Below, piece after piece: positions 14,101 through 29,100 of a stretch of 64,000 bases of DNA. The DNA comes from Atriophallophorus winterbourni. Taxonomy: Eukaryota > Platyhelminthes > Trematoda > Plagiorchiida > Microphallidae. Both the position numbers and the translations under genes were made by a program. The DNA lies in NCBI GenBank assembly GCA_013407085.1, contig JACCGJ010000256.1:9525-73524 (forward strand), given 5' to 3'. Each line of letters starts with the position of its first letter. Position 1 is the first letter of the stretch. The notes below the pieces were generated by a model that was not told where the DNA came from, did no database searches, and saw nothing but the letters and a program-made list of their open reading frames with translations.

Positions 14101-17100
14101 GGACAACAGAAGATGTACCGTCAAAAACAAGAGGTGTTTTCGAACGGTGTGGATGATCTGTGGAAACGGTATGCCAACAATCGGATCGAAGCGTGTTATA
14201 CAGGGTTGCGTCACGCGGTTGTGGAGGAAGCACGCAATATTGTGTGAATTGCGGGCAAGGAGGCTAAAAGTAAACGGACAAACGTAAAATAAAAAGACGA
14301 GAAGAAAATAACGCCATCCGATTCAACAGGTTATGATGAAATACTTATGGGATCTAGCACACGCATCATTCACTGGTCAGTGACCTGACCAATGTAATGT
14401 TAATTTTCAACCTCGATTAAAATTGTTTTGCGGAAAATTCGGCGCATCTTGTGACTTAAGTCGTACATATCCATGGCAGAATTAGACTAAAACAGGCCAA
14501 CAACATAGCGGTCTTGTGTGCAAACGCTACTCGTTGGGTAAAGAACTTAGAATAATTTGGACAAAGGAACGCCCATTCCAAGTGGCGGCTATTTTAGTCA
14601 CAAAAATTTATAAAACCGAGTGTTTGGACGGATGGGCGTGTAATATGAAAATACAGATGCTTAATCGTACGTGACGGTTACGGCAAAGGCTGTCTTCCAC
14701 TGCTTGATACTCCATGCCTTGTCCGTACAGCTTGGTAAGGTCAGTCCACGAACTAACATCGAATAACGGGGTACGCCAGTCCAAAAAACCCGGCCGAAAA
14801 CATTCGGTTGCATGCTCGGGAGGTTGAACACCTCCTAAACATCTAGTCGGAAACCTTACGCAATACGGCGCTATACAGAATAGCGCCAAATATCGTGACA
14901 TTGGAAAAAAACATATAGCACGAAGTGCGACCTTAAAATTTTACATTTATTCATGGATTTGTATTGACGAGTTGCCGGGCGAATTGCAACACTTGTATTT
15001 CACGATGGTGATGACAAATATCATTGAATAAACAGCAGACGGAAGTGCACGCTTGATGCTGGTAGCAACTATCCACACAACACAGTACCAGAAAGAGAAA
15101 GTCCGACGTCGATGGACCAAGCAGCTAACGCTAGGTGACGGTCACAAAGAACAAAATCATAATTCCGCAGACTGTTCGAAACATTGGCAAATCCACCAAA
15201 TATGAGTCCCATCTTTATAGTGTACTCTCCTCTCTCCCCTCCTACCTCTTCTTTGTACTATTCCACGGCATTTTTTCCGCACTCCTTCCGAAAGACTTTG
15301 TGATCGTTAATCCAATTCGCGGGGCCTTTAAATATGCCATGCACGAAATTAATTTCTCCACATACTTTGTCGTCATTTTTCGGTAAATTCTAACGCTGTC
15401 TGTTTCTAAATTCATCATGTTTACGTAGCAAAGAAGGACCAATTTTGACGCACACAGTTTAAAACAATTACGCGATACCGAGTTTTACAGCGAACATTAT
15501 AAACTAAAACAGTTCGGCTACGGCAAAAACTGAATCATATATTGAAGCAATCAAAGTAAAAGAAACATCGTGCAGGCCGGCAAGTCGCCGATGTTAGGCT
15601 ATCTCTAGAATGCCCCTACCTTGTATTTTGTTGTTGGCCTCCTTCGGTCGATGTCGACCATGGATGTACATCACAATCGCATGATTATTTTTTAATGTTC
15701 CACAGCTTTTCGAATGACTAAACAGTTAGATTCGGGAGGAACAATCTCTCCCGCAGCGCTCGCAACGATAGGCAGAACTTGGTCGATCAGCGTCAGTTGC
15801 ATGCCGGCGGGGTGGTCCAAGTATGCTGAAATATCACAACTGCTCACTTCGACAAGTTCACTGCACACCGGCGTTGCTATGTTTCAAGAAACCTGGCTTA
15901 ATGTTGCAATTGACAATGAGTTGGTTTCTATTGAAGGTTTTTGCAGGTTTCGACTTGACCGGACTTGTTCTTTGGCAAATCGTGTCGGCGAAGTTATAAC
16001 GTATATTCGAAATGACTGGTTTTTTATAGCAAACAGAATTTTAATTTTGAAAAGCCTGATATATCTTGCCTAGTTGTTGAGTGTAAACCTCGTCATCTTT
16101 TTAATTTTCAATCCCTTATTCTCATAAATACTTGTCGTCTCCAATTTTTAATCTGACACTTTTCATGCGTTCATTGATAAACTTTTAATAAAACTTGCTG
16201 CGTTTCAAAATTCTTTGCTTCTACTTGTTGGTGACCTCAATAATTCTAATTTATCTATGCTTTCTCTGTTGCCTCACGGAAATTCTGACCACTTTGTTAT
16301 CAAACTTCTCCTTAAAATTTAAGGAGGTACTGGGCACAAATGCCTAACCCGCAGCTTTGGCAGAAAAGTGACTACCAGAGCCTAGACGCTTGACAATATT
16401 TTAGCCCTCAGAGCCATGCTTGATACCGCTGATTTCGATATTTTTTATGAACTGGATGTCTCCAAATAATGTGATGCTGTAACGTAATATCTCGATTTTC
16501 GTTTTTGTCTAAAAAAAACTATTTTTGTTAGTCCTCGTCGTTTTTCTTCTGCCCATATAAAGCGTCTACACAGATTAAAAGAGAAAGCCTTCAAAAACAT
16601 GATATAAATATGTTGCGCAACATTCCCAGTCAATTAAGCTTGGAATTCGACGTTTGGAGGAGTATACGAATACACTTCTTGGCACTAAAGACAGTTTTCA
16701 CTTATGGCGTGCGCTAAAGCAAAGTTGCTGGGAAAATACAATCAGCAATTTCCATCTATTTCCGACATCAATTCCTTGAATGAATCTTTCGTGCCCAAAA
16801 TTGACAGTTAACAGAACTTTTATTTACCCCCATCTTCTTTTTCGCATTCATCCTTAACCAACGTATCTGATGTCTTTTGTGCACTTTCGGCTGTATCACG
16901 CTCAAAGATTGCAGGACCCGATAAACTCTCACCCATTGTATTAAAGGAATGCGCTGGTGTACATTCGGCACCTATGGCATCCATTTTCAATCGTTGCACG
17001 GAAACAGCAATTATGCCTGACTGTTGGAAATCTGTCCGTATAACCCCGATTCCTAAGAAAAATCATGGTAAATACCGTCAGATCGCGTGCACGTCGCAGT

Positions 17101-20100
17101 TTCTTAAAGTAATCGAGAGCATTGTGTTAAGAGGAATGGTTTCCAGTTGTCTGGTAGATGATGCTTATCATTTTGCCTACCGCAAGAATCGTTCAACAGT
17201 TCATGTTGTCGCTTTGCTTACCGACCATATTTCACGTTCTCTCGACAGTAAATCGAAAGCTGTACAACTTTGTTTTCTGGATTATATCAATGCGTTCAAC
17301 AGTGTTGTACGAAGTTCCTTACTCCAAAAAATGTCTGAATGTGGTGTTCTATTGAACATTCTTCATGGGATTACATCCTACTTCGAAGGTCGTCTACAAT
17401 ATGCTGTCGTCAACGGCAAAGACTTCCGCGCGATAAAGATTCCGCGAGGTGTCCAGTAGGGTACAATACTTTCCCTGTTTTTCTATTTACATTTATGATC
17501 TTCCTTGTAACCCTTTTGCACTTAATATTAAATACGCCGATGACGTCACCGTTGCATTGAAGCACAATAATCGAGTCGACCAACATGTTTAGAATCAATG
17601 ATTACAAACATTGGTCAATGGTCATCCACACTTGGTTTATCTTTGAATTCCAAAAAATGCTACGAAATGGTATTTTCCAACAAGACTGGACAGCGATGTT
17701 TAGCTCTGCATCAGAACATGTGTGTTTTATTTAATGGCTCGGTGTTTGAAAGATGCAGTAGCTTCCACAATCCTGGCGTTACAATGTTAGACAGTCTTAG
17801 CTAAACCAATCATGTAACCACACGATTCTTGAAAGTTCGTCGGTTGTCATTCTATGCTCTCCGCCTTCGTACTCTCTCCATCCCACATAATGTAATTAAA
17901 CTTTATTTTTTCTTGCATCGTTCCACACCTCCTCTACACATCCCCCGCAATTTTTCCCGGGCTCCTGGAAAAGGATTTTCTGTTAATCAGAAAAGGTATT
18001 AAGGTCATCTCAAGATTGAGCTGTTTCCGCGGATTTATTTCGAGAAACTATTGTTGATAGTCATTTCTGTGAATGCAACACACTGATCAAAACCCTTGTT
18101 GCTTGCAAATCTTTTTCCTCTACCTGAAGCGAATATTTTATTCCTTATTCGAGAACTGATAAATTAAGAAACTCTTTTGTTCGTTACCTGGCTCGATACA
18201 TGGTTAGTCAATCGATGGCTGCTCCAGAGTTTAAAATGCACCTGGCAATTTGATAACTGATGTTGGGATCTCCTCGTCATCTTCCTAACATCCTTTTCTA
18301 ATTTCATTCGCATGTCTATTTAGGCCTGGGTAACCTGACAGTATTTTGGCCCACCTACAGTATTTATTGTGCGTCATACATTTCAATTTTTCTTAACTTT
18401 GTTGAGAATTCGTGTACACGAATAGTCATTTTCTTCATCTTTTTCAAAATATCTTCGTAAAAAGGCTGTTGTCAATGAGGCATCGACGAAAGACATATTT
18501 CGCCGATATTTTGGTTAGAATTTGTTTTTTATCTCTGTGTATAACTTGTGTATTAAACATTAACGTAGAGCTAAAAATTCTAATAAAGCCTTTGTATTCT
18601 CCATTCTTACTCTTCTGCTACAAAAATTATTGGTTTAGTCATATCTACTAATATTTAGTGTCCTTGGCAAGCATATGGAGTAGTGAAGCGTCAAGCGGTT
18701 GAAATTAAGGAGTGCTTGGCCAATAAAATGACCAGTGACCGAAAACTACCCCAAATAAGCAGCAGAGTTAGCACACCTCCGTAGGTATAACGATGAAAAA
18801 CACAAACCACATGCCAAGTGGAACCAGCGCAATGCACGTGACACACAAACTAAAACACACACACAACCATTAGCTGCTGCATCGCGAGCCAAATGGATTT
18901 TTCCGATGGACAAATGAGCACAATGCAAGCGAAGCGTGAACGAATCGATTTCCTATTGCAAAACTTTCAAATCACGACAAATTCGGAATTAAATAGCACA
19001 GAATCAATTGAAGTTACCAATCTTCTTTTCCCTAAATCGGAGTGATCATTTATAATAGGCAGGCTAGAGGTTCGCCATCAGTATGTAACTCGAATGTTCC
19101 TACTTCATATCAACACATGAAACGACAAACTATGACAGCGATAACCGTTTACATGCTGTTACTGAACCACATTCCCTCTTCAGATTGCTGGCACCAATAG
19201 AACACAACCACGATTAGGCGCACCGATATAAAAAGTGAATCTTAAAAAGCGATGGATCGAATATGCCAAAAAATTTTGCAATTCATGAGCTGCATAGCTT
19301 TGTCCATTAACGGCATCACGCCAGGATGAAAGAGGATGGTTGGGCGATGAACTAGCAGTTTATTCCCGTGAAAATCACACATGCTACGAGGATTGGTATT
19401 GTCGAGCGCATGTAAAACGATGCGGGTCAGAATGGTTTACAAGCTAGAAACGCTCTTTTTAAACACAGAGATACCAACGAAAAACCCACTCGCCCAATGG
19501 AATGTTTTAATGCCATCTAAATCCGGTGATGATGTGTGATGTGAAGGCACAAACCTGATCCAGGTAAAGTGCCGCAGTCAGAGACTGCACGTGGGCTGAG
19601 ATATTGTCAGGTTTCCCAGGCCTAGACAGACATCGAAATCCGGTAAAAAAAAAGTGCTGAAAGAATGGGAAGCATATGGCTCTCGGATTATTAAACCATC
19701 ATTCAAGGCAGATACACAAAGACAAAAAATATAGATGCAATACAGTGAGATGCCTCAACAGACGATGGTGATGAGGTTAACATAGCCGGAGGTGGCAGTG
19801 GGGATAAGCTCCCGCTATGTATAAAATGTTCCCATATGGCGCGCGTCTCAAATAGCCTTTGACAACCGAATCCAGATTCTGGCCTGCACGAGTAGCTCCC
19901 GAGACCGGCGGAACTGCTTCTACCAACAGAAGAAAAGGCGAGGGCGAGTGACGGGCGCCTGAAAACCAGTTTGCTTCGGGCAGATTGAGCTCGTTAGTCT
20001 GGGAGGGCATTTCATCTAAGGGAAGAAAAACCCTGATTTCAAACCTCCGTTGCCTTGTGGGAAACCCGATCGCGGGAAAGGCTTCGAGTATGGTATAGTA

Positions 20101-23100
20101 TGGTATGAAAGCACAAGTCTGATCCAGGCAAAGTGCGCACAGTCAGAGACTGCACGTGGGCTAAGATACTGTCAGGTTGCAAGGACTAGACAAATATGAT
20201 GGGGGAAATAGAAATGGTAGTATGACTCCAGCGTGTTTCTGCATGCAGCTCACTACCGGTGGCCAATCAATTTAGCACGGTGTTGACCGCACAGCACATA
20301 AGTGCTGCACGATTGCACATCGGTGCTTCGGGAGAAAACCATGAGGAAAAAATCTGGAGCAGGGTCTCGAAGACGGTTAGTTGGTGCACACCACTTCTTT
20401 TTGGCAACTCCTTTCTGCTTTGCACTTGGTTGTGTAAAGGCTAGAGAAGCTGACTGGAATAAACGTCGAGTGGTACTGGGGAAGCCACTTTGTACCCAAA
20501 TTCCCAAGACTCTTCATTGAAGCCGACTCATCCTCCAGGAGGAGATAGTTGCACAAAAGTAAGTACAATCGACTGACTACTGTGATCCAGTGTCGCAGAA
20601 GCAGAAATCTCATTATTGTAATGGAGGATTTCGATGTTCAAGCAAAAAACGACACCCAAATGTACTAAAGGGTTATTGACAATGTCGTGTTGAGTTACTG
20701 AATGTCAGTGAAGACAGGCTTGCGACTACCGTTGAATTCTTCAGTCATATTGAGATTTGGGTACCTAGGCACAGAGAATCAGAACGATCACCATTGATAG
20801 CAGTCGTTGCAAGATGTTAGAGTGCGACGCAATACAAATATGAGGTACTGACTATCATCTCCTGAGGCACGATCATCCAAACGCAGTTCAAGATTCAAGA
20901 TTCAAGAATTTATGGTTACAAAAAGCACATAGCTTCACAATTACCATATCACAATAAGATATGCCGTTACATCACTGCTTTCGAACTGAAGGAGTTCAAA
21001 ATAGCTCTATGATACAGATTTAACACCTATAAGAAACCTCAACAGAGGCTGGTCAGCAGTGTTCCGACTAAAAAATTTGAGACCGTATTGGGTCAGAAGA
21101 AGCCGCATCATCTTCGGATCTCATGACCGAAATAGATTAGTGGCGCGAAATACCGGAAAGCGAAACTCAGCGCTGGTCGTACAACCGATGAACGAGCGAA
21201 CTGCAAAGAGGCTAAAAGTGTTGTACGTAAATTTGTTCGAACTGATGAACAGTAGTACTTGCATTCAATGGCTACCAAGACATAGAGAGTGGCACACCAA
21301 GGAAGGATAAAGGATTGTCATAAAGCCTCGAAAAAGCTTTTAGGTAAATTCGAGAATGTTGAGAAAATGGCTAATAGTAAGAATGGCTCAAACATAAGAG
21401 GGAGCTATGGCCAAAAAAGACGCAAATAGAAAATTTGAGGTGCATTAACATAAAACAGTCGTTGTCATCCAACTCACAAAATGAGAATCCGTAGACAGAT
21501 CCTTTTTTCTCTCAACCAGTTGTTTAGAGGCAACTTTGAAGGAGTCCATAGAATCGAAATAGTAGGGTGACAGAGGGCCAAGGTCTGCTGGACACGCAAC
21601 ACTAAAATAAACGAGCAGGTAACAATATGATTTGCAATCTAATCAGTTTTAATACACAACGAGAAGTAGAAATATAATCAGCAGTCTCAAACAAAGCCCG
21701 CAACATGATTAGCTGGAATACAGCACAGTCTAAAACAGTGAGGTTCTGTGGGGAAGCAAGGGTAAAGCTGTTGTAAATGGGGAACTGGGAATGAACAAAT
21801 TTCAAATTTTGAAGCTACTATAAGACAAGATTGGTACAGCCAACCTGCTTAGTCACATGAGCACTCAATTTTCATGTCACTGCGATTGAACGCTTCAACA
21901 AAATATCTGTATTTGCTAGAGGGAAACGAAAGAACAGCGTGTGGATAAAGAGCAGTAAACTTTCAAGGGTTCCATTATCCAATAATAATAATAAATAATA
22001 AAGATTCACCAAAACGTATACTGGTTAGTGACAAGTCAGACCAACAAGCGCGAGAAACTAAATATTCTACCTAACCGTTATTCCGAATACCGCTACTTCA
22101 CACGTGACGAACAATCTGATTGCACGTACACCAGCACATTAACCAACTAGGCATTGGATAGGTTTTAAAGTACTGGAGAATTTGTAAGGCCATTTCAGCT
22201 GATTTATACTGACTATAAATGCAAAAGCACTAACTCGAATTCAAATGATTTTTCAGGAAAGCTGGTTATCAAAACTTGAAACAAGTAATCTAAGTGCTCC
22301 TGAGCAATTTTTACTAAAATGTCAACAGATTCAGAAATCCCTACTACAGCATACAGCAACAGATGCGGAGTTACGGCAATTTATTTTTAAATGGTATAGA
22401 ATAGGTTTTTCGTTGAGTGAAAACGGTAATGCGGAGATTTTCAAAACTAGTTCAGATGCCCTAATATAACTAATACCGATTGCGCTGCTATGCCTGGAAA
22501 AGTGGAGATATTGTTTTGGTGACAAACTACAGATCAGCGTGGTGACTCAGATTAATACATGTCATATTTTACCGCAGCCTACTACGGTTTAAGTATGATT
22601 AAGGATTCGGACATACGGCATATGGACGTTAGAAATTTACAATGTGAAAGCTTTGAGAAAAATACGTATTAAAAAATTGTTCCAGGCAAATTGACGCAGT
22701 CATAAACTTCATGTGGGCCAATATACTCTCAGATTGCCAGAGTCTAGACAGATATGTATCCGATGGGGTTGAGTGGACGATTTAATCGTGGCAGAAAATT
22801 GAGCAATATTGAACCCTTTTCTGACCGCATCAATAGTTTAGTTGGGGGAACAAGCGCAACGTAAACACAGTTTCTTCAGTCCACTACCAAGTAAACGGCA
22901 ACTATGTATCTATGTTTCTCTTATCGGAAAGCGTCTAGTTTCCAAGTTGCTCAGGTTCACTATGTTGCCTAATGAACAAACCCAGCAAGCATATTTTGTC
23001 CACGCAGTTTACCAGATAAACGTGTACTGTATGTGCATATGATTGAAAAGAATCAGCTGTGATAATCTTATGAGTCAGCGGTTTGAAATTTGACCCTTGC

Positions 23101-26100
23101 TTATATTTTTAATATGTCCAACAGCATAGCTGTGATGTAACAACTGTGTTTTTCCGAAGTTAAAAACTATTGGCCTTTACATCTTTTCCGTTCACGCGTG
23201 CTACGTGACTGCTCTTCTGTACCGCTATGCAATCTTGATTGTCCTGCTAAACATGTTCATGACTCGGCCATGTTTTCACAGTTAACGCAGAGTCTTCCAA
23301 CTGATGTGTTGAAACAGGTTCACAACGCCGTGATTTCCAGCAAGGTCCCGTCTGAACGTTCTGACTGCAGCAGCTGTTCAGTAACTTCGCAGTTGCCAGC
23401 AAAAAGCTATCTAGCATACTAATGGAGATGCGCTGCTTGTTATGGGCAGCGCACATGGACGTGGTCTTATTGAAGAAACTATGGCTCCAGCGACTCCCTG
23501 AGTACGTACAAGCCATATTGGCTGCTGTGAAAAGTACACCAATGAATGAACTAGCCGAAATGGCATCCGTTTCCAGCCATCAGATATGCATATCTCAACA
23601 GTGACCGCATGACGATCGCGCACACTGGGTAACCCAAAGGAAGTCAGAAATGCACACTTGTTGGCTGAGGTTGCAGCTTTACGCAATGATGTTCGAAACC
23701 TCACACTCAAACGTAAGCCATGATCACACACCCCATTCCGCCAATGCTCAAGTAGCTATACTCATTCCATCGTTTGCCGGATGCACTGGAGCTACGGCGA
23801 TGATGCACGATGTTGCATTAAACCTTGCTAGTACCGCACGTAGCAAGCTAAAAACCTGCGCCGACACGTAATGACGACTACCATCGTCAGCCTAAAGCGG
23901 TCGGGTCGACTTTTTTCGACCAGGATAGGTCTTCAGGTCTATGTTTTCTGGTAGACGCCGGTGCAAAAGTGAGTGTACTGCCGTTAGACGCCTATGCAAC
24001 GACTAATCCGATAAGCTAATACTTAAGGACAGCAAACGGATCGCTCATAACAACTTAAGATCAACACTTCTTGACCAAAGATTTAGGTTTACGTCGTGAA
24101 TACAGTTAGGCATTTACAATCGATGAGGTTCCATTTGCAATCCTGGGCGTTGAATTTCGACACCCGTTTAACCTCCTTGTCGACTCTCGGCGCTAGCAGC
24201 TGATAGATGGGACTACTCGCCTGATAGTTCTTGGCACTCTGAGCAGATAAGCAAGGACTTCTCCGGTTTTGAGTTTTGATGACGTAGAACCCTGCTATGC
24301 AACGTTGTTCGCGGAATATCCTAACTTGGTCCAATCATTATCTACTGCACTACAGGGAGTTACTACAAGCCACTGTCGTCGAGTTAAAATTCGATCGTAT
24401 CATTGCTTTACATGGTGAGATGATGCCAAGACTAGGCAATCACCACTTGCATATGAAAATTATGGCGCGTTTGAGACATCATATGAGTCGTTTCCACCCA
24501 GGCTCCAAAGGTTGTCATAGCCGGGGGTGGCAGTGGGGATAAGCTCCCACTGTTTATAAAATGCTCCCATATGGCATGCGTCTCAAATAGCCTCTGAAAA
24601 CCAAGTCCAGCTTCTGGCCTGCACGAGTGGCTCTCCGAGCCCGGCGGAACTGCTTCTACCAACAGGAGAAGGGGCGAAGGCGAGTGACTGGCGCCTGAAA
24701 ACCAGTTTGCTTCGAGCTGATGTAGCGCGTTAGCCCGGGAGGGCATTTCATCTAAGGGAAGGAAAACCCTGATTTTAAACCTCCGCTGCCTTGTGGGACA
24801 CCCGATCGCGGGAAAGGCTTTGAGTATGGTATGGTATGGTATGAAAGCACAAGTCTAATCCAGGCAAAATGCGCACAGTCAGAGACTGCACGTGGGCTAA
24901 GATACTGCCAGGTTCGGGAGAAAACCCTGAGGAAAAACCTGGAACAGAGTCTGGTAGACCACCTCTTTCTGGCAACTCCCTGCTGCCTTGCAGGTCGCAC
25001 TTGGTTGTGCAAAGGCTAGAGAAGCTGACTCGAACAAACGCCGATTGGTGCTGGGGACGCCGCTTTGTACCCAAATTCTCAAGAATCTTCTTTGAAGCCG
25101 ACTCATCCTCCAGGAGAAGATAGTCGCACAAAAGTAAAGTAGTAAGTTTCCACCCCCCATACCATCCCAAATTCCGAAGGAGTTGGCACATTGTCAGTAT
25201 GTTTTTCTCCGAAACGAAATGGTGGAGCAACATTTTCATCCTCCGTATGCTGGACCGTCATCGATTACCACAAACAGTTGTGATTGACCGCGACGGTAGG
25301 CATGGCACTATCACGATTAACAGAGTCGAACTTGCGTTAATAGACGATACAGTTAACCAGGTTATTCCACAAGACCGACCCCAACTCCAGCACCTACTAC
25401 ATCAACTGCTAACTCAGAACCCGCCACCACAACCGATTATGTAGTGTATATTTAACCTGTTATTAAGGCTTGGTGAATTCCCGTGCATGTTTTGTAACTC
25501 ATCCTTATAGCTCAGTCGTGGCCATAAACCCATGCAACAAATAGAGTTTTATTTTCTCCTTCCTCAGGCACATATGCACTTTCTCCACTGATGCAACCGT
25601 GGCACACGCCATATATGGAACACCGACATTTGTCGCCAACCAAACCGGTAGTCCTAGCCATCAACCACGAGCACTCATCGTCCTACGCGAAGCTTACCAG
25701 ACAAGGTCCGTATCAGCCTGGCTCGGCTGGATGAATGCACAAGCCTGATCTAGGCAAAGTGCCGCACAGTCAGAGACTGCACGTGGGCTAAGATACTGTC
25801 AGGTTGCCCAGGCCTAGACAGATATGAGGAATAAAAAGAACAGGAAATGGTAGTGAGACTCCAGCTTGTTTTAGCATGCAGCTCACTACCTCTGGCCAAT
25901 CAATTTAGCACAGTGTTAGCGCACAGCACAGAAGTACTGCACGATTGCATCCCGCTCGGCACGCTAATTCTGTTCTCTCCATGAGAGGCCATTTGCCGTC
26001 AACCATGGGGATGCGTGAAATTCTCAGCAGGGACTGTGTTTTCGAGGCATCTGGTTCTTCTTTTTTAAGCCTACGAATGCGTCAACATCTGCTCCTACTG

Positions 26101-29100
26101 GGTTCGTACTAAGACCATGCCAGACGGGCGATTACCGCTTTAGAGACAAACCTGTTTGACGCCACAGATTACCTAAGTTACTAAAAGCGAGCTGAAACTT
26201 AAGCAAGCGTTGCTAGTAATGCAACTAAGCAAATAAATAAAACAGTCTATAATCGCAAGTACCTCATTATTGACACCTAGTGCTGTTTCGATTAGATCAA
26301 TATCTTATAACAAAACTTTGCACTTGGTAGGTGCAAAGCGCATACCGAAGGATGGTATGGTACTATATAGCCGGTCTAATGTAGACTGAGCATCCGTATA
26401 GGAATCGAAGAGTAGAACTAGGTCGTCGACATAATCTACATCAAAAACTATTTTAAAGCGGCATATCTGAATACGCGGTGTCGGTACGCCAGTATTACAC
26501 CCATTCTAGCGTTAATCCAAAAATTGAACAAAAATGGAGAAATTGGACACCATTTTCGGACAACACTATCTGCAGGAAGGTTCGCTGACAGACTATTGTA
26601 CGCGCCCAGGACAATACGAATAAAGCGTCACAAATATGCTAACGTACTTTTGAGGGACATCTTTGAGAAATAAGTTATTGAACAATGCGTTCCATTGAAC
26701 GAATCGAAAGCAATCTTAAAATGAAGAACGATAGCTACAGTGGGCTGCTTATAAGCATGACGTTATTCTATGGCTTGCCGAAGAGTGAATATGTGATCGA
26801 CACATCCTTTACCGGGACGAAATCCTGCTTGCTATTTACGAATCTGTGATTCCCTGTGTAACGTAAGGCACTAAAGACATATTGAAGGAAGAATCTGGGT
26901 AATGACGGGCGTAAGGCTTATTTGCCTGTGATTAGAGCATGAAGTATGCACTTTTTGAAAATAGGTATGATTATAGATTCACCCCAACACTGGGGAATAG
27001 TTTCCGTGTCCCATACCTGGCAAAAATGTCAACTATAGTGCTTAAAAGAATATAACAACCCTCCTTGAACAGAACTGGATCCAGTCCATCAGGACCAGCT
27101 GCCTTGAATCTTTTAATTGACTCAATGCCGAGCTTCATATCTGCTTCGACCGGTGGCGTTAAATCAACTGACCAGGGTTCACAACATGAAATAGAAGGCA
27201 ATGGACTATCTGATGCTGGTCAGCTAAATTGCCCATGAAAATTCTCCGTCCAACGAGATACTTTGTTAGTGATTAAGATGCCATCGTTCTCTGTGATTGT
27301 CTCGCTAACTCCAATGGTTTTAGAACATTAGAACGATTTAGCTGAAACCGTTTTGTCGGGTTACCGGAATTGCTTGCTACCTTTATTTCCCCAACTTGTC
27401 TAGGTCTGAGCAACCTGACAGTATCTCAGCCCATGTACAGGCTTGTGCTTTCATATCATACCATACCCCAACTTGTTGCAGCCACCACGCACCCTATCTG
27501 ATCGAATGCTACGCTTTAAATTATTTCTGACGCGCCTTCGTTTTCCATTATTGCTAACCAGAAGGAATCCTTCGTTTTTCTTTTAGTAATAGAAGGATAG
27601 CCTGGGAGATCAAGTGGGAACTTGTGCTATAGGTGGAACTGTCACATGCCGACTTCGCGGCATCGTGCGTTGCAGTAGCAATCTCATTCCACTGCTGTGT
27701 GATATTTTCGGACACTGCAGTGATAAGATTAGCTACTAAATCACCGCGACAGGCTTGCGAGGATTCGAAAGATATGCGCTTAGAGATTATTGTCTTTGGA
27801 CCAGAGAAATATAATGTAAATCCCGATCGAAGAAGCGCGTGGTCGAAATCTACGCTAGTTTTAGAAGGAGCGACAGTCCTCGATGCAGCTGCTTTATCTA
27901 GCGCTGATAGCGAGATGGTTTATTTGTGTCCATGACTGATCATCGTTATGCGGCCGCCGAGTTGCACACTGCAGCGTTTTAAGCCTGAACAAAGTGCTAC
28001 TGGTAAATAGTCTGTGCTGTACACATAGGTTAAAAAAGCGCTCGCCATTATTTGTCCACTGAGCATCGAGACTGATTTGGACAGATTTGTGACTCAGTAG
28101 CATCTAGGTGGCCAAGTTGAGCATTCATATGCCCAGCAAGAACAAAGATATCAGAACACTTTGCCGTCGCGAGAGCGTACACAGTTCATCGAATAAGATA
28201 TCTTATCTGTCATCAGTGCTACTACTAGTTACTGTTGTTAGATGAAAGCCTCGTAAGAGAAAATGGCATAAACATTAAATAACCACTGTTATATTTAGAT
28301 CAGATTTTCCTCTAAAAACTTCATTGGTAAAATAATTTCAACGATTAGAGCCTTATTTTTAAGGTTGCCGAGGCACACCTGCCAAGAGATTGTGATACCT
28401 GAGCTATGTCGATTATTAAAAATTATAGCGCAGAAAACGGACCACTTAGGAAACACTTTCATTTGAGAATAATGAGAAATTGAAAAAATGAATTGAACTT
28501 ACACTTTTAATGATTTCGACCGACGCAAGATATCGAAAAATTTTCGTCTGAAGTTGCGTTTACTTTTAGCGTATGCGAGCATAGCCGCATAATGGAAAAC
28601 TTTTTGAACATTGACGTTCCACCTGGAGGAAGTTTCTACCAGGCAGAACGATTCTTTCAGCCAACGGCGCTTGATACCACATAACGTTTCTTGTAACCGG
28701 ACGCATGCTGTGGCTGAAATTTGTGAGTCGTTCTTCGAGGTAACGAGGACGAGTGGTAATGAATTTGATGAAGCGAAATTCAAAACATATTTAAGGAAAG
28801 TTGATTGTTCCTGGGCACACTGATCTTGCAGCGTCATGTCATAAACACATATGTATGCTGAAACCAGTAAACTTCCCGGACCGAAATAAGTCTTTGGATA
28901 AGAGATCTCATTGCCCAATTGTGGTTTGCAAATATATGCCAACTTTTTAGCATCGACCGGCAAAATCCGTTGAAGGCATCGCTCAGAATAAGATAGGTTA
29001 CAAGGAAAAGGCACAAATAAATGGTCATCTAAAAACTCGCATTGCTCAACAATATGGTAGGACATGCACGTCCGATCTTCTAGAATAAAATCTTTTGAAC

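Noticed and set aside
24432..25239. Long overlapping ORFs of about 104 and 154 codons
   Set aside because: They are frames within repeat R2 and its SINE-like insert and are not conserved between copies.
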